A stretch of 64,000 nucleotides of DNA from Aestuariivita sp049276915 (GCF_049276915.1 NZ_JBASXK010000089.1:1-64000); one strand, 5' to 3'. Positions 31,105 to 40,696 are shown, counted from the stretch's first letter. Numbers and translations are program-made. Notes: generated by a model not told the origin, from the letters alone.

Positions 31105-34100
31105 ATGCCCCGCGACATTCCGATCGCGGCCGGGGGTTTGCTGTCCTATTTCACACGCCACCCCACGGCAGCAAATCTTTTGCTTGTCATGCTGCTGGTG
31201 CTTGGGTTGGCCTCTGTCCCCAATATGCGCGCGCAGTTCTTTCCCGATGTGATCGTCAACAACGTCAGCGTGAGCATCTTGTGGGAAGGGGCCGGTCCGG
31301 AAGACGTGGACGGCGCGATCGTGCAGACGCTGGAACCGGTTCTGCTGGCGGTGGATGGCGTGGAGAGTTCGTCTTCGCTGTCGCGTGAGGGGATGGGCAC
31401 GATCACTCTTGAGTTCGAGCCGGGCTGGGATATGGGGCGTGCCTCGGATGATGTGCAGGCGGCCGTCGATGCCATAACCACCTTGCCCGAAGACGCCGAG
31501 GAACCCAGTGTGCGCCGGGGCGCATGGCGCGACCGGGTCACGGATCTGGTCATCACCGGACCCATCGAGCCCGAGCAAATGGCCCTGTTTGCCGATGAAC
31601 TGGTCACCCGTCTGTTCGCCGTAGGGGTGACGCGCACCTCGATCCGGGGGGTGGCTTCGCCCGAGACCCTGATCGAAGTGCCCTCTGCCCAGTTGATCCA
31701 GCATGACGTGACCATGGCCGAGATCGCCGCGGCCATTGCGGCCGAGGTCAACGCTGATCCGGCCGGGGATGTCACAGGGGCCAACGCGCGGGTGCGCACG
31801 GGCACTGAAAAACGCACGCCTGCGGCAATTGCCGGTATTGTCCTGCGCTCGAACCCGGATGGTTCCAAGCTGACCATCGGGGATGTGGCGCGTATTCGAC
31901 TGGGAGGGGCTGACCGCGAGCGGGCCTATTTCGTCGGCGACAACCCAGCGATGTCGATCACGGTCGAGCGTTCCGACAAGGGCGATGCCATCGGCATTCA
32001 GCGCGCGGTCGAGGATGTTGCCACGCAGATGCAGGCCAGCCTGCCGCAGGGGGTCACGCTCGAACTGATCCGCACCCGATCAGAGGCGATCACGGCGCGG
32101 CTCGATATTCTGCTGGATAACGGGCTGATGGGATTGGGGCTGGTGGTGTGCCTGTTGTTCCTGTTCCTGAACGCACGGACCGCGTTCTGGGTTGCGGCAG
32201 GTATTCCGGTGGCCATGCTCGCGGCGATTGCGATGATGTATGTCGCCGGGCTGACCATCAACATGATCAGCCTGTTCGGTCTGATCATCACGCTGGGGAT
32301 CGTGGTGGATGATGCCATCGTGGTCGGTGAACATGCCGATTACCGATATCGCAAATATGGCGAGCACCCCTATCAGGCCGCTGAAAACGCCGCGCGTCGC
32401 ATGGCGATGCCGGTCTTTGCGGCAACCGTTACGACGATCATCGCGTTTTTCGGCCTGGTCGCGATTGGCGGGCGCTTTGGAGACCTGATCCGTGACATTC
32501 CGTTCACGGTGATCGTGGTGCTGGCAGCTTCGCTGGTCGAGTGCTTTTTGATCCTGCCCCATCACATGGCAAAGTCTTTGATGAAGTCCGAGGCCGAGCG
32601 CTGGTACGACGTGCCCAGCCGCGTGGTGAACGTGGGCTTTCGCTGGGTGCGCGAGACACTGTTCCGCCCCTTGGTGCGCTGGGTCATCTGGGGGCGCTAT
32701 GCGGTGGTGGCCGGTGTTCTGGTCATCCTTGCCAGCCAGGTGGCCGTGTTCATCAAGGGCGATGTGCAATGGCGCTTTTTCAATGCGCCCGAAAGGGGAT
32801 CGGTGACCGGCAACTTCGCCATGGCCGAAGGGGCCACACGCGCCGACACATTGGCCATGATGCGCGAGTTGCAGCGCGCCACCGAAGAACTGGGTGCGCG
32901 CTATGAGGCCGAGCATGGCACCAACCCTCTGGCCTACGTCCTGGCCGAGATTGGCGGCAATGCCGGACGCGGGATGACCGGGGTAGAGGCCAAGGACAGC
33001 GATCTGCTGGGCGGTATCTCGATCGAGCTGATTGACGCCGATCTGCGGCCCTATTCCAGTTTCGCCTTTGTTGCCGAGCTGCAGGATAGCGTGCGTAACC
33101 ATCCGCTTGTCGAAACTGTCAGCTTCCGGGGCTGGCGTTCGGGTCCGGGCGGGGATTCCCTGTCTGTTCAGTTTTTCGGGGCCAGTGTCGATACGCTCAA
33201 GGCGGCCAGTCAGGATTTGCAGGCGGCGTTGTTGCAATATCCCGAAGTCTCGGCCCTGGAGGACAACCTTGCCTATGACAAGGAAGAGTTGCTTCTGGAT
33301 CTGACGGCGCAAGGTCAGGCGCTTGGCTTTACCATCGACACGCTGGGGCGGGCGTTGCGCGCGCGGCTCAATGGGCTGGAAGCCGCGACCTATCCTGACG
33401 GGCCGCGCAGCGCCACGATCCGTGTCGAATTGCCCGAAGGCGAGCTGACGGCGGATTTTCTGGAACGCACGCTGATGCGCACGCCCGAGGGCAACTATGT
33501 GCCGTTGGCCGATCTGGTGACAGTCGAACAGCGCACCGGCTTTTCGACCGTGCGGCGGGAGAACGGGATCCGGTTGATCTCGGTAACCGGGGACATCTCC
33601 GAGGACGATCCCGCGCGCGCCGAAGAGATCACGCAGCGTCTGCAGGAAGAGATTTTGCCAAACATCGCCAGTGAACGGCAGGTGGAATGGCGGATGTCCG
33701 GGCTGAGTGAGGATGAGAACGCCTTCTTGTCGGATGCGCTGACCGGTCTGATCCTGTGTCTGACGGGCATCTACCTTGTTTTGGCCTGGGTATTCTCAAG
33801 CTGGACCCGGCCCATGGTCGTGATGGCGATCATTCCGTTCGGGCTGGTGGGGACGATCTATGGCCATGCGGCCTGGGATGTGCCGCTGAGCATGTTCACC
33901 GTTGTGGGGCTTTTGGGGATGACCGGGATCATCATCAACGATTCCATCGTTCTGGTCACGACCATAGATGAATATGCCGAGGAGCGCGGGCTGATTCCGT
34001 CGATCATCGATGCCACGGCGGACCGGTTGAGACCGGTTCTTTTGACCACGCTGACAACCGTTCTGGGTCTTGCGCCCTTGCTGTACGAGACCTCGCAGCA

Positions 34101-34503
34101 GGCGCAGTTCCTCAAGCCCACGGTGATCACGCTGGTCTATGGGTTGGGCTTCGGGATGATCCTTGTGTTGTTGATCGTGCCGGCGCTGGTGGCCATGCAG
34201 TCGGATGTAAACCGCAGGGTCACGGCGATGCGGCGAGCGCTGCGCAGCCCCAACAGGGCAATCCGAGGCACAATCGTGCTGAGCGGATTGGCCGTTCTGG
34301 CGTGGTTTGCCGTGACGCTGGGTGCTGTGCTGGCGACCGGTGGCATGCTTGAGCCGGTGGCGGCTCTGCTGCCGGCATTGGCCGCAATGGACGCGATGCG
34401 CGGCGCGTTTCTTGCCTTTGTGAGCGGTGCGTTCGTGCTGGTGGCGATTGTCTATCTGGTAGCCAGCTTCAGCGCGATGATCCGCCAGCCTGCGCGGGAA
34501 TAG
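31105..34503 (+). CDS. RND efflux permease with extra C-terminal membrane helices
   Basis: This 1132-residue proton-driven pump has the usual two halves, each with a first helix, a large periplasmic domain and a helix bundle. TM4 carries the proton-relay pair in G-I-V-V-D-D-A-I-V-V. The second half repeats G-M-T-G-I-I-I-N-D-S-I-V-L. Common RND pumps end near residue 1040. Here a C-terminal extension holds two more hydrophobic segments (I-V-L-S-G-L-A-V-L-A-W-F-A-V and A-F-L-A-F-V-S-G-A-F-V-L-V). The substrate is unknown. Its end is nine bases from the convergent DsbD-N-like gene. Confidence 0.93.
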   Translation: MPRDIPIAAGGLLSYFTRHPTAANLLLVMLLVLGLASVPNMRAQFFPDVIVNNVSVSILWEGAGPEDVDGAIVQTLEPVLLAVDGVESSSSLSREGMGTITLEFEPGWDMGRASDDVQAAVDAITTLPEDAEEPSVRRGAWRDRVTDLVITGPIEPEQMALFADELVTRLFAVGVTRTSIRGVASPETLIEVPSAQLIQHDVTMAEIAAAIAAEVNADPAGDVTGANARVRTGTEKRTPAAIAGIVLRSNPDGSKLTIGDVARIRLGGADRERAYFVGDNPAMSITVERSDKGDAIGIQRAVEDVATQMQASLPQGVTLELIRTRSEAITARLDILLDNGLMGLGLVVCLLFLFLNARTAFWVAAGIPVAMLAAIAMMYVAGLTINMISLFGLIITLGIVVDDAIVVGEHADYRYRKYGEHPYQAAENAARRMAMPVFAATVTTIIAFFGLVAIGGRFGDLIRDIPFTVIVVLAASLVECFLILPHHMAKSLMKSEAERWYDVPSRVVNVGFRWVRETLFRPLVRWVIWGRYAVVAGVLVILASQVAVFIKGDVQWRFFNAPERGSVTGNFAMAEGATRADTLAMMRELQRATEELGARYEAEHGTNPLAYVLAEIGGNAGRGMTGVEAKDSDLLGGISIELIDADLRPYSSFAFVAELQDSVRNHPLVETVSFRGWRSGPGGDSLSVQFFGASVDTLKAASQDLQAALLQYPEVSALEDNLAYDKEELLLDLTAQGQALGFTIDTLGRALRARLNGLEAATYPDGPRSATIRVELPEGELTADFLERTLMRTPEGNYVPLADLVTVEQRTGFSTVRRENGIRLISVTGDISEDDPARAEEITQRLQEEILPNIASERQVEWRMSGLSEDENAFLSDALTGLILCLTGIYLVLAWVFSSWTRPMVVMAIIPFGLVGTIYGHAAWDVPLSMFTVVGLLGMTGIIINDSIVLVTTIDEYAEERGLIPSIIDATADRLRPVLLTTLTTVLGLAPLLYETSQQAQFLKPTVITLVYGLGFGMILVLLIVPALVAMQSDVNRRVTAMRRALRSPNRAIRGTIVLSGLAVLAWFAVTLGAVLATGGMLEPVAALLPALAAMDAMRGAFLAFVSGAFVLVAIVYLVASFSAMIRQPARE

Positions 34504-34512
34504 CCGGCGCGT

Positions 34513-35313
34513 TCACTCGCCGCTGCATCCGCGGATGTCGACGGCGCGTTTGTCACCCAACACCGTGAAGCGCAGCTTGGAGCGATCAAGGGCAAAGCTG
34601 CGCGCGCTGGCGTGCACAAGCTCGGAGGTGGCAATCAGCGTATCGCCCTGCCGATTGACGGCGGTCTCGGAAACCCAGATCTGCGGATTGCCGGTCTCCG
34701 TAACCGTGAATTCGTCCCCTCCGGCGTGGGGCATGCGAATATGGGCTTCGATCTTCATCCCGTCCCGGGTCGGGGAAATCACGCATGTGGCAGAGGATAC
34801 GCCCGCTTCACTGGCGCTGTAGGGGCGGTCCGTACGGGCCGCAAGAATGGCTGGGTGTTGCTTGGCGTCGGGATCGAGAATGTGGTCAAAAGACAGCGTG
34901 CTGGGGATGCAGACATCCTTGCACACGCCCAGTTCGACCTTGCCCTTGAGGCGCACGCGCGTGCCGTCTTGTGTCGGTGTGACATCGATCGGCAACACCA
35001 GTTCATGTTCATAACCGACCGAGCGCATGCCATTCTGGTCAAACACCTTTGGCGTGGGCCAGTAGATCTGGGTGGCTGCCACATTGCGCGAGCCCCGCCA
35101 GGAAAACTCGGGCGGGATACCTGCATCGCCCGGTGCGCGCCAATAGGTTTTCCAGCCATCCTCAAGCGTCAGCTTGATACCCGCGTGATGCGTGCCGTTT
35201 GCATCCAGCCCGCCATCCAGCACTTCGATGCGCACGACATCGTCTATCCAGCTCTGTGCCTGTGCAGGCAGAGCGGTCAGCGCCGCTAGGGCAAGGGGGA
35301 GGAGGCGATGCAT
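34513..35313 (-). CDS. Secreted protein with DsbD N-terminal-like domain
   Basis: This 266-residue protein has a signal peptide (M-H-R-L-L-P-L-A-L-A-A-L...A-Q-A). It then has a beta-sandwich resembling the N-terminal domain of DsbD/ScsB, with W-K-T-Y-W-R-A-P-G-D-A-G near residue 45 and the redox pair G-V-C-K-D-V-C-I-P-S near residue 130. DsbD-N receives electrons from the membrane domain and passes them to periplasmic thiol proteins. No membrane or thioredoxin domain is attached, so it is a stand-alone form. The start at 35313 is preferred because AGGGA lies 7 bases upstream; two earlier in-frame ATGs are alternatives. Confidence 0.88.
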   Translation of the reverse strand: MHRLLPLALAALTALPAQAQSWIDDVVRIEVLDGGLDANGTHHAGIKLTLEDGWKTYWRAPGDAGIPPEFSWRGSRNVAATQIYWPTPKVFDQNGMRSVGYEHELVLPIDVTPTQDGTRVRLKGKVELGVCKDVCIPSTLSFDHILDPDAKQHPAILAARTDRPYSASEAGVSSATCVISPTRDGMKIEAHIRMPHAGGDEFTVTETGNPQIWVSETAVNRQGDTLIATSELVHASARSFALDRSKLRFTVLGDKRAVDIRGCSGE

Positions 35314-35391
35314 TCTCATGTCCCTGAGATGGCGCATGAGCGTTGAAATGCCAAGTCACGTTCCGGTCAGTCGATTGTAAGCGTGTCGGGG

Positions 35392-35420
35392 TTGCACTGT
35401 AACTGTGCAGGATGTGTACT
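35392..35420 (+). promoter_or_regulatory. Probable yqgE promoter with overlapping inverted repeat
   Basis: TTGCAC at 35392 and TGTACT at 35415 form a -35/-10 pair with a 17-base spacer, 31 bases before the yqgE ATG. TGCAC (35393-35397) and GTGCA (35405-35409) form an inverted repeat across the -35 and spacer, and ACTGTA is repeated. This could be an operator. Confidence 0.4.
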
Positions 35421-35451
35421 GTAGACAGGCGCTGACGGCTGGATTTGGAAA

Positions 35452-36009
35452 ATGCTTGATCTCGCGGGACATCTTCTGATCGCGATGCCCGGAATGGGCG
35501 ACCCCCGGTTTGACGGATCGGTTGTGTTGATGTGCAGTCACTCTGAAGAGGGTGCCATGGGGTTGATCGTCAACAAGCCCGCGCCCGAAGTGCGGTTTTC
35601 GGAATTGCTGGAACAGCTTGATATCGCGCCACAATCCGCTGCTTTGAACCGCCCGGTGCATTTTGGCGGGCCCGTCGAGGGCGGACGGGGCTTTGTGCTG
35701 CACAGCCGGGATTATGGCTCGGCGATCCACACGCTGCAGGTCACGCCCGAGATCGGGATGACCACCACGCTGGATGTTCTGGAAGACATCGGGCGCGGTG
35801 CCGGCCCTGCCAAGGCCATGATGATTCTGGGATATGCGGGGTGGGGGCCGGGGCAGCTGGAGCGCGAATTGGCTCAGAACGGCTGGCTGACCACAGAAGC
35901 CTCGGCGGATCTGGTCTTTGACGTGGCCGATGCGCGCAAATGGTCGTCAGCCCTGAAAACTCTCGGGATCGAGCCGGTGATGCTGTCCGGGGCTGCCGGG
36001 CGGGCCTGA
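35452..36009 (+). CDS. YqgE/AlgH family protein
   Basis: This 185-residue protein is of the UPF0301/YqgE family. Signatures are L-L-I-A-M-P-G-M-G-D-P-R-F near the N-terminus, S-E-E-G-A-M-G-L-I-V-N-K-P near residue 27, and G-Y-A-G-W-G-P-G-Q-L-E-R-E-L near residue 125. The family is widespread in Proteobacteria and is often linked to envelope or alginate regulation, without a proven biochemical role. It is convergent with sua5, with seven bases between stops. Confidence 0.92.
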   Translation: MLDLAGHLLIAMPGMGDPRFDGSVVLMCSHSEEGAMGLIVNKPAPEVRFSELLEQLDIAPQSAALNRPVHFGGPVEGGRGFVLHSRDYGSAIHTLQVTPEIGMTTTLDVLEDIGRGAGPAKAMMILGYAGWGPGQLERELAQNGWLTTEASADLVFDVADARKWSSALKTLGIEPVMLSGAAGRA

Positions 36010-36016
36010 GCGGGGT

Positions 36017-36967
36017 TCAGTCTCGCGGGGCGGCAGCGCGCTGCAGGCGGTCGTTGATGGCGCGGCCAAGACCCGTGTCGGGGATCGGCGCGACGGCGAT
36101 GGGTCTGCCTTTGTCATCCAGCGCATGCAGGCAGGCAAAAAGCTGTGCGGCGGCTTCGCCGAGATCGCCAGAGACCGACAGGTTGAGGTCGCCAGTATGC
36201 GCGCCAAAACCGAGGTAGAGTTCGCCCGGCTCAGGAGCATCGGCATTCAGGCGCAATCTGGCTTTCGGCGCATAATGCGAAAGCAGCTGGCCCGGCGCGT
36301 TGATCGCGGATCCTTCCGCGCGCTGGATCAGCCGGGTGTCGAGCACGCGTTCGAGCGCCTCGACCGGCACGCCGCCGGGTCGCAGAAGCACCGGCTGAGC
36401 GTCCTCGAACCCCACGATTGTGGATTCCACGCCAACCGGGCAGGCCCCGCCATCCACCACGGCATCAATGCGTCCGTCCAGCCCGGCGAGCACATGGGCG
36501 GCCTGCGTCGGGCTGATGCGCCCGGACGGGTTCGCCGAGGGGGCTGCCACGGGGCCATCAAAGGCCCGCAGCAAAGCAGCGGCGACCGGATGAGCGGGAA
36601 CGCGCAGACCGACGGTGGGCAGCCCCGCGGTGACCAGTTCGCTCAGGCCATGATCCAGTGTCAGCGGCAGCACCAGTGTCAAGGGGCCGGGCCAGAACGC
36701 GTCGGCCAGCCGGACGGCGTCACCCTCAAGCACTGCATAGCGCCGTGCCGCCTCAGTGTCTGCGACATGCACGATCAGCGGATTGAAGCTGGGGCGATTC
36801 TTGGCGGCGAAAATACCGGCGACAGCGCGCCCGTTGCATGCATCCGCGCCCAGCCCATAGACGGTTTCGGTTGGAAACGACACCAGCCCTCCGGCGCGCA
36901 GCAGATCTGCGGCCTGGTTCAGGTCGGATGACTCCACACCCAGAGTGATGGTGGTTCGCTGTTGCAT
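36017..36967 (-). CDS. L-threonylcarbamoyladenylate synthase (Sua5/YrdC type)
   Basis: This 316-residue enzyme makes threonylcarbamoyl-AMP for the t6A37 modification of ANN-decoding tRNAs. The N-terminal YrdC domain carries F-P-T-E-T-V-Y-G-L-G and K-N-R-P-S-F-N-P-L-I-V-H. The C-terminal Sua5 domain (about residues 215-316), preceded by a G-Q-L-L-S-H-Y-A-P linker, makes it the long Sua5 form and not TsaC. The start is set at M-Q-Q-R-T, since the longer frame adds a non-conserved 16 residues. Confidence 0.93.
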   Translation of the reverse strand: MQQRTTITLGVESSDLNQAADLLRAGGLVSFPTETVYGLGADACNGRAVAGIFAAKNRPSFNPLIVHVADTEAARRYAVLEGDAVRLADAFWPGPLTLVLPLTLDHGLSELVTAGLPTVGLRVPAHPVAAALLRAFDGPVAAPSANPSGRISPTQAAHVLAGLDGRIDAVVDGGACPVGVESTIVGFEDAQPVLLRPGGVPVEALERVLDTRLIQRAEGSAINAPGQLLSHYAPKARLRLNADAPEPGELYLGFGAHTGDLNLSVSGDLGEAAAQLFACLHALDDKGRPIAVAPIPDTGLGRAINDRLQRAAAPRD

Positions 36968-37118
36968 CGGGAAGGTGCGCTCGTGACGCGGCGTTTTGGT
37001 TGCGTGGATCGGCAAGGCCGGGTTGGTATGAAAGCAATCATGCTTTTAGCTGGGCTGTGCGCGGAGGGAAACCCGCCGTGACAGCAGCTGTGTTGCAATT
37101 GAGCCAAGGGGTGATCCT

Positions 37119-38834
37119 ATGCCGTATCGTGCGCCTGTTGCTGATTTCGAATTCATTTACAAACATGTGGTCGGCTTTGATCACGTCGCCCGGACCGAGC
37201 GATTTGCCGATGCAAGTTCCGAGACCGTCCATGCGATCCTGACCGAGGCGGGCAAGATGTGCGAAGAGGTTCTGGCCCCGCTGCAACGGCCCGGTGATCT
37301 GCATCCAGCAGTTTTGGAGAACGGCGTGGTGCGGACCTCTCCGGGTTATGCCGAGGGATGGCGCGCGATTGCCGAAGGCGGCTGGGTCGGCATCGCAGGT
37401 GATCCCGAATACGGTGGAATGGGTCTTCCGATGGCTGTGGCAACGGCTGTGAACGACATGATGAGCAGTTCATGCCTGTCGCTGCAACTGGCACCTCTGA
37501 TGAGCCAGGGGCAGGTCGAGGCTCTGGAGCACCACGCGAGTGACGCGATCAAGGAACTCTATCTGCCCAAGCTCATGAGCGGGGAATGGACCGGCACGAT
37601 GAACCTGACCGAACCACAGGCAGGCTCGGATGTCGGGGCGTTGACCTCCAAGGCCGAGGCCAGAGGCGATGGGACTTATGCGATCACCGGACAGAAGATC
37701 TACATCAGCTGGGGCGATCACGATTTGGCCGAGAATATCTGTCATCTGGTTCTCGCCCGCCTGCCCGGAGCGCCGGAAGGCACAAAGGGCATCAGCCTGT
37801 TTCTGGTGCCCAAGCGCCTGCCGGACGACAATGGCAATGCCGGCGTCGCCAACAGTCTGAAAGTGGTCAGCCTTGAGCACAAGATGGGCTTGCATGGCTC
37901 GCCCACCGCAGTGATGCAGTATGACGGTGCAATCGGTTGGATGGTTGGCCCGGAAAACGGCGGCATGGCGGCGATGTTCACCATGATGAACAATGCGCGT
38001 CTGGGGGTCGGCACACAAGGTGTCGGCGTGGCAGAGGGGGCCTATCAGAACGCCCTGCAATACGCCTTGGATCGCAAGCAGGGCCGCTCCTATCATGGCT
38101 ATACCATCGCGGCGCATGCGGATGTCCGACGCATGCTGACCTCTATGAAGGCGGATGTGTTTGCAGCGCGCTCGATTGCATTGGCCTGCGCCGTGGCGAT
38201 TGACATGGAAACCGCCACCGGAGAGGCGGAATGGTCCGCGCGTGCGGCGTTCCTGACGCCGATTTCCAAAGCCTTTGGAACCGATATCGGCAATGAAGTC
38301 GCCAACACCGGCATCCAGGTGCATGGCGGTATGGGTTTCATCGAGGAAACCGGCGCCGCTCAATATGCCCGCGACGTCCGTGTCACGACGATTTATGAGG
38401 GCACCAACGGGATTCAGGCCATGGATCTGGTGGCGCGCAAGATGTCCGACGGGGGCGAGATGGCGGGCAAGCTGCTGGACGAGATCGAAGAGCAAGCCGA
38501 ACAGGTCCGCGCCAGGATGCCGGAACTGGCCGATCTGGCAGAAAGCGTCTGGCAAGCGACCGAGTCTCTGCGCGAGGCAACCGAATGGATCGTCGCGCAG
38601 GAGGATGTCACGGATCGTTTTGCCGGTGCCGTGCCATATCTGCGCGCTTTTGCGCGGGTGCTGGGCGGGCATTTCCATCTTTCGGCGGCAATGGCGGACC
38701 CCAAAGGCCCGCGCGCGGCCTTGGCGCGGTTCTACATCACACGCCTCTTGCCCGAGCATTCCGGGCTTCTGGTGCATGCCCAAAGCGGATCGGGCGATCT
38801 TTACGCGTTGAGCCTGGACGACCTGGCAGCGTAA
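37119..38834 (+). CDS. Acyl-CoA dehydrogenase
   Basis: This 571-residue FAD enzyme introduces the alpha-beta double bond into acyl-CoA. Visible elements are M-N-L-T-E-P-Q-A-G-S-D-V-G near residue 165, a flavin region Y-I-S-W-G-D-H-D, G-M-G-F-I-E-E-T-G-A-A-Q near residue 410 and the catalytic Glu in Y-E-G-T-N-G-I-Q-A-M-D-L. A C-terminal helical extension of about 120 residues, as in the long FadE5-like or DMSP-CoA-type family members, accounts for the length. It is followed by an MBL hydrolase. The exact chain-length or substrate class is not readable from sequence. Confidence 0.93.
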   Translation: MPYRAPVADFEFIYKHVVGFDHVARTERFADASSETVHAILTEAGKMCEEVLAPLQRPGDLHPAVLENGVVRTSPGYAEGWRAIAEGGWVGIAGDPEYGGMGLPMAVATAVNDMMSSSCLSLQLAPLMSQGQVEALEHHASDAIKELYLPKLMSGEWTGTMNLTEPQAGSDVGALTSKAEARGDGTYAITGQKIYISWGDHDLAENICHLVLARLPGAPEGTKGISLFLVPKRLPDDNGNAGVANSLKVVSLEHKMGLHGSPTAVMQYDGAIGWMVGPENGGMAAMFTMMNNARLGVGTQGVGVAEGAYQNALQYALDRKQGRSYHGYTIAAHADVRRMLTSMKADVFAARSIALACAVAIDMETATGEAEWSARAAFLTPISKAFGTDIGNEVANTGIQVHGGMGFIEETGAAQYARDVRVTTIYEGTNGIQAMDLVARKMSDGGEMAGKLLDEIEEQAEQVRARMPELADLAESVWQATESLREATEWIVAQEDVTDRFAGAVPYLRAFARVLGGHFHLSAAMADPKGPRAALARFYITRLLPEHSGLLVHAQSGSGDLYALSLDDLAA

Positions 38835-38905
38835 AAGGCGTTGAACGCCGGGAGGAATGCCCGGACTACGGGGCGGTTTTTCGAGCCGTGGAAAGGAAGG
38901 TCAAG

Positions 38906-39949
38906 TTGGACGGATCGCAGGAGGGTATACGCTATCCTTGGGACGCCGCACCGGAACGTGGTGCGGCGATCGAAGTGGCTCCGGGTGTTCTCTGGATGCG
39001 CCTGCCGCTGCCAATGAAGCTGGATCACGTCAATGTCTACGCGTTGGATGATGGTCAGAGCTGGACGGTGATCGACACGGGCTTTGCCTCGAAACTATCG
39101 CGCGAGGTCTGGACCGGACTGCTGGCCGGGCCGATGGGCGGCAAGCCTGTGGGCCGTGTGATCGTGACCCATCACCATCCCGATCATGTGGGTCTGGCCG
39201 GGTGGTTTCAGTCCGAACATGGGACTGAATTGATCACCACGCGCACCGCATGGCTGTTTTCGCGCATGCTCATGCTGGACAAGCAGGATGCGCTGCCCGA
39301 GGAAACCCTTGCCTTTTATCGCAGTGGCGGAATGGATCCCGAGATCCTGGAACAGCGCCGGACAGACAAGCCGTTCAACTTTGCCGATGTCGTGGCTCCC
39401 ATGCCGCTGGGCTACACCCGCATCAAGCAGGGGGATACGATCCGCATGGGCGGTCGCGACTGGGACGTGCATATCGGGAACGGACATTCACCCGAACACG
39501 CCACATTCTGGAGTCGTGACGACAATCTGGTGATCGCCGGTGATCAGATCCTGCCGTCGATCAGCCCGAATATCGGGGTCTACGCCACCGAGCCCATGGC
39601 CGATCCGGTGAGTGATTGGATCGAGGCCTGTGAGCGCCTCTCAACGCTGGCGCGCGCCGATCATCTTGTTCTGGGGGGGCACAAACTGCCCTTTACCGGC
39701 TTGCCGTTTCGGATGCGTCAGTTGATCGACAATCATCACGGTGCACTTGCCCGGTTGATGGACGCGCTGGATACGCCAAAGACCGCTGTCGAGTGCTTCA
39801 TGCCGATCTTCAAGCGCAAGATCGGTGAGGGTGAATACGGGCTGGCGCTGGTCGAAGCGATTGCCCATGTCAGCCATCTGCATCAGGCCGGAGAGGTCGA
39901 GCGGACCCGCCGCGAGGACGGGGCCTGGCTTTATCAGCGAAAGGGATAG
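38906..39949 (+). CDS. MBL-fold metallohydrolase
   Basis: This 347-residue beta-lactamase-fold hydrolase has the zinc motif T-H-H-H-P-D-H-V-G-L-A-G (H-x-H-x-D-H) near residue 90, a later His in G-N-G-H-S-P-E-H, Asp in I-A-G-D-Q-I-L-P, and a final His in L-V-L-G-G-H. A C-terminal winged-helix-like region follows, as in LACTB2-type thioesterase or RNase relatives. The start is TTG at 38906 because AAGGAAGG lies 5 bases before it; upstream codons are not conserved-looking. Linkage to the acyl-CoA dehydrogenase suggests a thioester substrate. Confidence 0.9.
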   Translation: MDGSQEGIRYPWDAAPERGAAIEVAPGVLWMRLPLPMKLDHVNVYALDDGQSWTVIDTGFASKLSREVWTGLLAGPMGGKPVGRVIVTHHHPDHVGLAGWFQSEHGTELITTRTAWLFSRMLMLDKQDALPEETLAFYRSGGMDPEILEQRRTDKPFNFADVVAPMPLGYTRIKQGDTIRMGGRDWDVHIGNGHSPEHATFWSRDDNLVIAGDQILPSISPNIGVYATEPMADPVSDWIEACERLSTLARADHLVLGGHKLPFTGLPFRMRQLIDNHHGALARLMDALDTPKTAVECFMPIFKRKIGEGEYGLALVEAIAHVSHLHQAGEVERTRREDGAWLYQRKG

Positions 39950-39953
39950 GCCC

Positions 39954-40418
39954 TTGGACAATGAAATCAGAACCGCTGCCGAACTCAGCGAGGCCGAGGC
40001 GATTCCCCGGCGTCATGAGGTGCATACGCAGGCAGGCGGTCAGGTCGATATGGGCGACTTGCCCGATGGTATGAAGACCCCAGTAGAGCACAAAAGCCCG
40101 GCGCGCTGGGCCTATGAGCGATTGATCCTTTATATCCAGAATTTCGAAGAGCAGCTGGACGCTGAACACGAGGTTGGCATGGGCACGGCCGGGGGCGAAC
40201 TGGGCGTGCTGCGGATCGAAGGCATGGGCTATTTCGATCCCGATATCGTAACGTTCTATGGCTCTGACGCATCGGGGGTACGCACCCAGCTGATCCAGCA
40301 TGTCACGCAGCTGAACGTGATGCTGCGCGCGGCACCCAAGCCACAAGGGCAGGCGGAACCGGCGCGCATCGGCTTTCGGTTGGCTGCGGATTTGCAAAAG
40401 GACAGCGACGCGGCGTAA
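39954..40418 (+). CDS. DUF6173-like protein
   Basis: This 154-residue soluble protein is apparently started by TTG at 39954, four bases after the MBL stop, with AAGGGATAGG upstream. The central stretch S-P-A-R-W-A-Y-E-R-L-I-L-Y-I-Q-N-F-E and the G-M-G-Y-F-D-P-D-I-V-T-F-Y-G motif match a conserved family I know as DUF6173 in Rhodobacteraceae. The function is unknown. No membrane segment is present. Confidence 0.8.
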   Translation: MDNEIRTAAELSEAEAIPRRHEVHTQAGGQVDMGDLPDGMKTPVEHKSPARWAYERLILYIQNFEEQLDAEHEVGMGTAGGELGVLRIEGMGYFDPDIVTFYGSDASGVRTQLIQHVTQLNVMLRAAPKPQGQAEPARIGFRLAADLQKDSDAA

Positions 40419-40523
40419 ATCCTGTCGGATTGTGCGCCCGGTCAGGCTGCGCTGGATTGACGTCGTGACAGGATTTTGCGAATCCGGTATCGAAACGCAA
40501 CATTGCGCAACAGGATGGACAAC

Positions 40524-40658
40524 ATGGCTGACCACAAACACGGCGAGATGAATATCTCGGATCAAGAAAAAACCTTTGAAGGCTTTATGAAATGGGTCAC
40601 CTGGTCCGTTATCGTGATTGTTCTTGTGATCATCTGGATGGCGATTTTCATCACCTGA
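40524..40658 (+). CDS. aa3-type cytochrome c oxidase subunit IV
   Basis: This 44-residue protein has a polar N-terminus (M-A-D-H-K-H-G-E-M-N-I) and one membrane helix (V-T-W-S-V-I-V-I-V-L-V-I-I-W-M). It matches the small subunit IV of Rhodobacter/Paracoccus aa3 oxidase, a single-helix accessory of the terminal oxidase. AGGA lies 8 bases before the ATG. ATG at 40515 is a possible alternative. The main oxidase subunits are not in this window. Confidence 0.85.
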   Translation: MADHKHGEMNISDQEKTFEGFMKWVTWSVIVIVLVIIWMAIFIT

Positions 40659-40696
40659 CGCCACCTGCGTTCCTCGAAGTCGGACAGGGGTAAAAA

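Noticed and set aside
38585..38905. Longer N-terminus for the MBL hydrolase
   Set aside because: The extension overlaps the acyl-CoA dehydrogenase in another frame, and the good ribosome site lies before the TTG at 38906.
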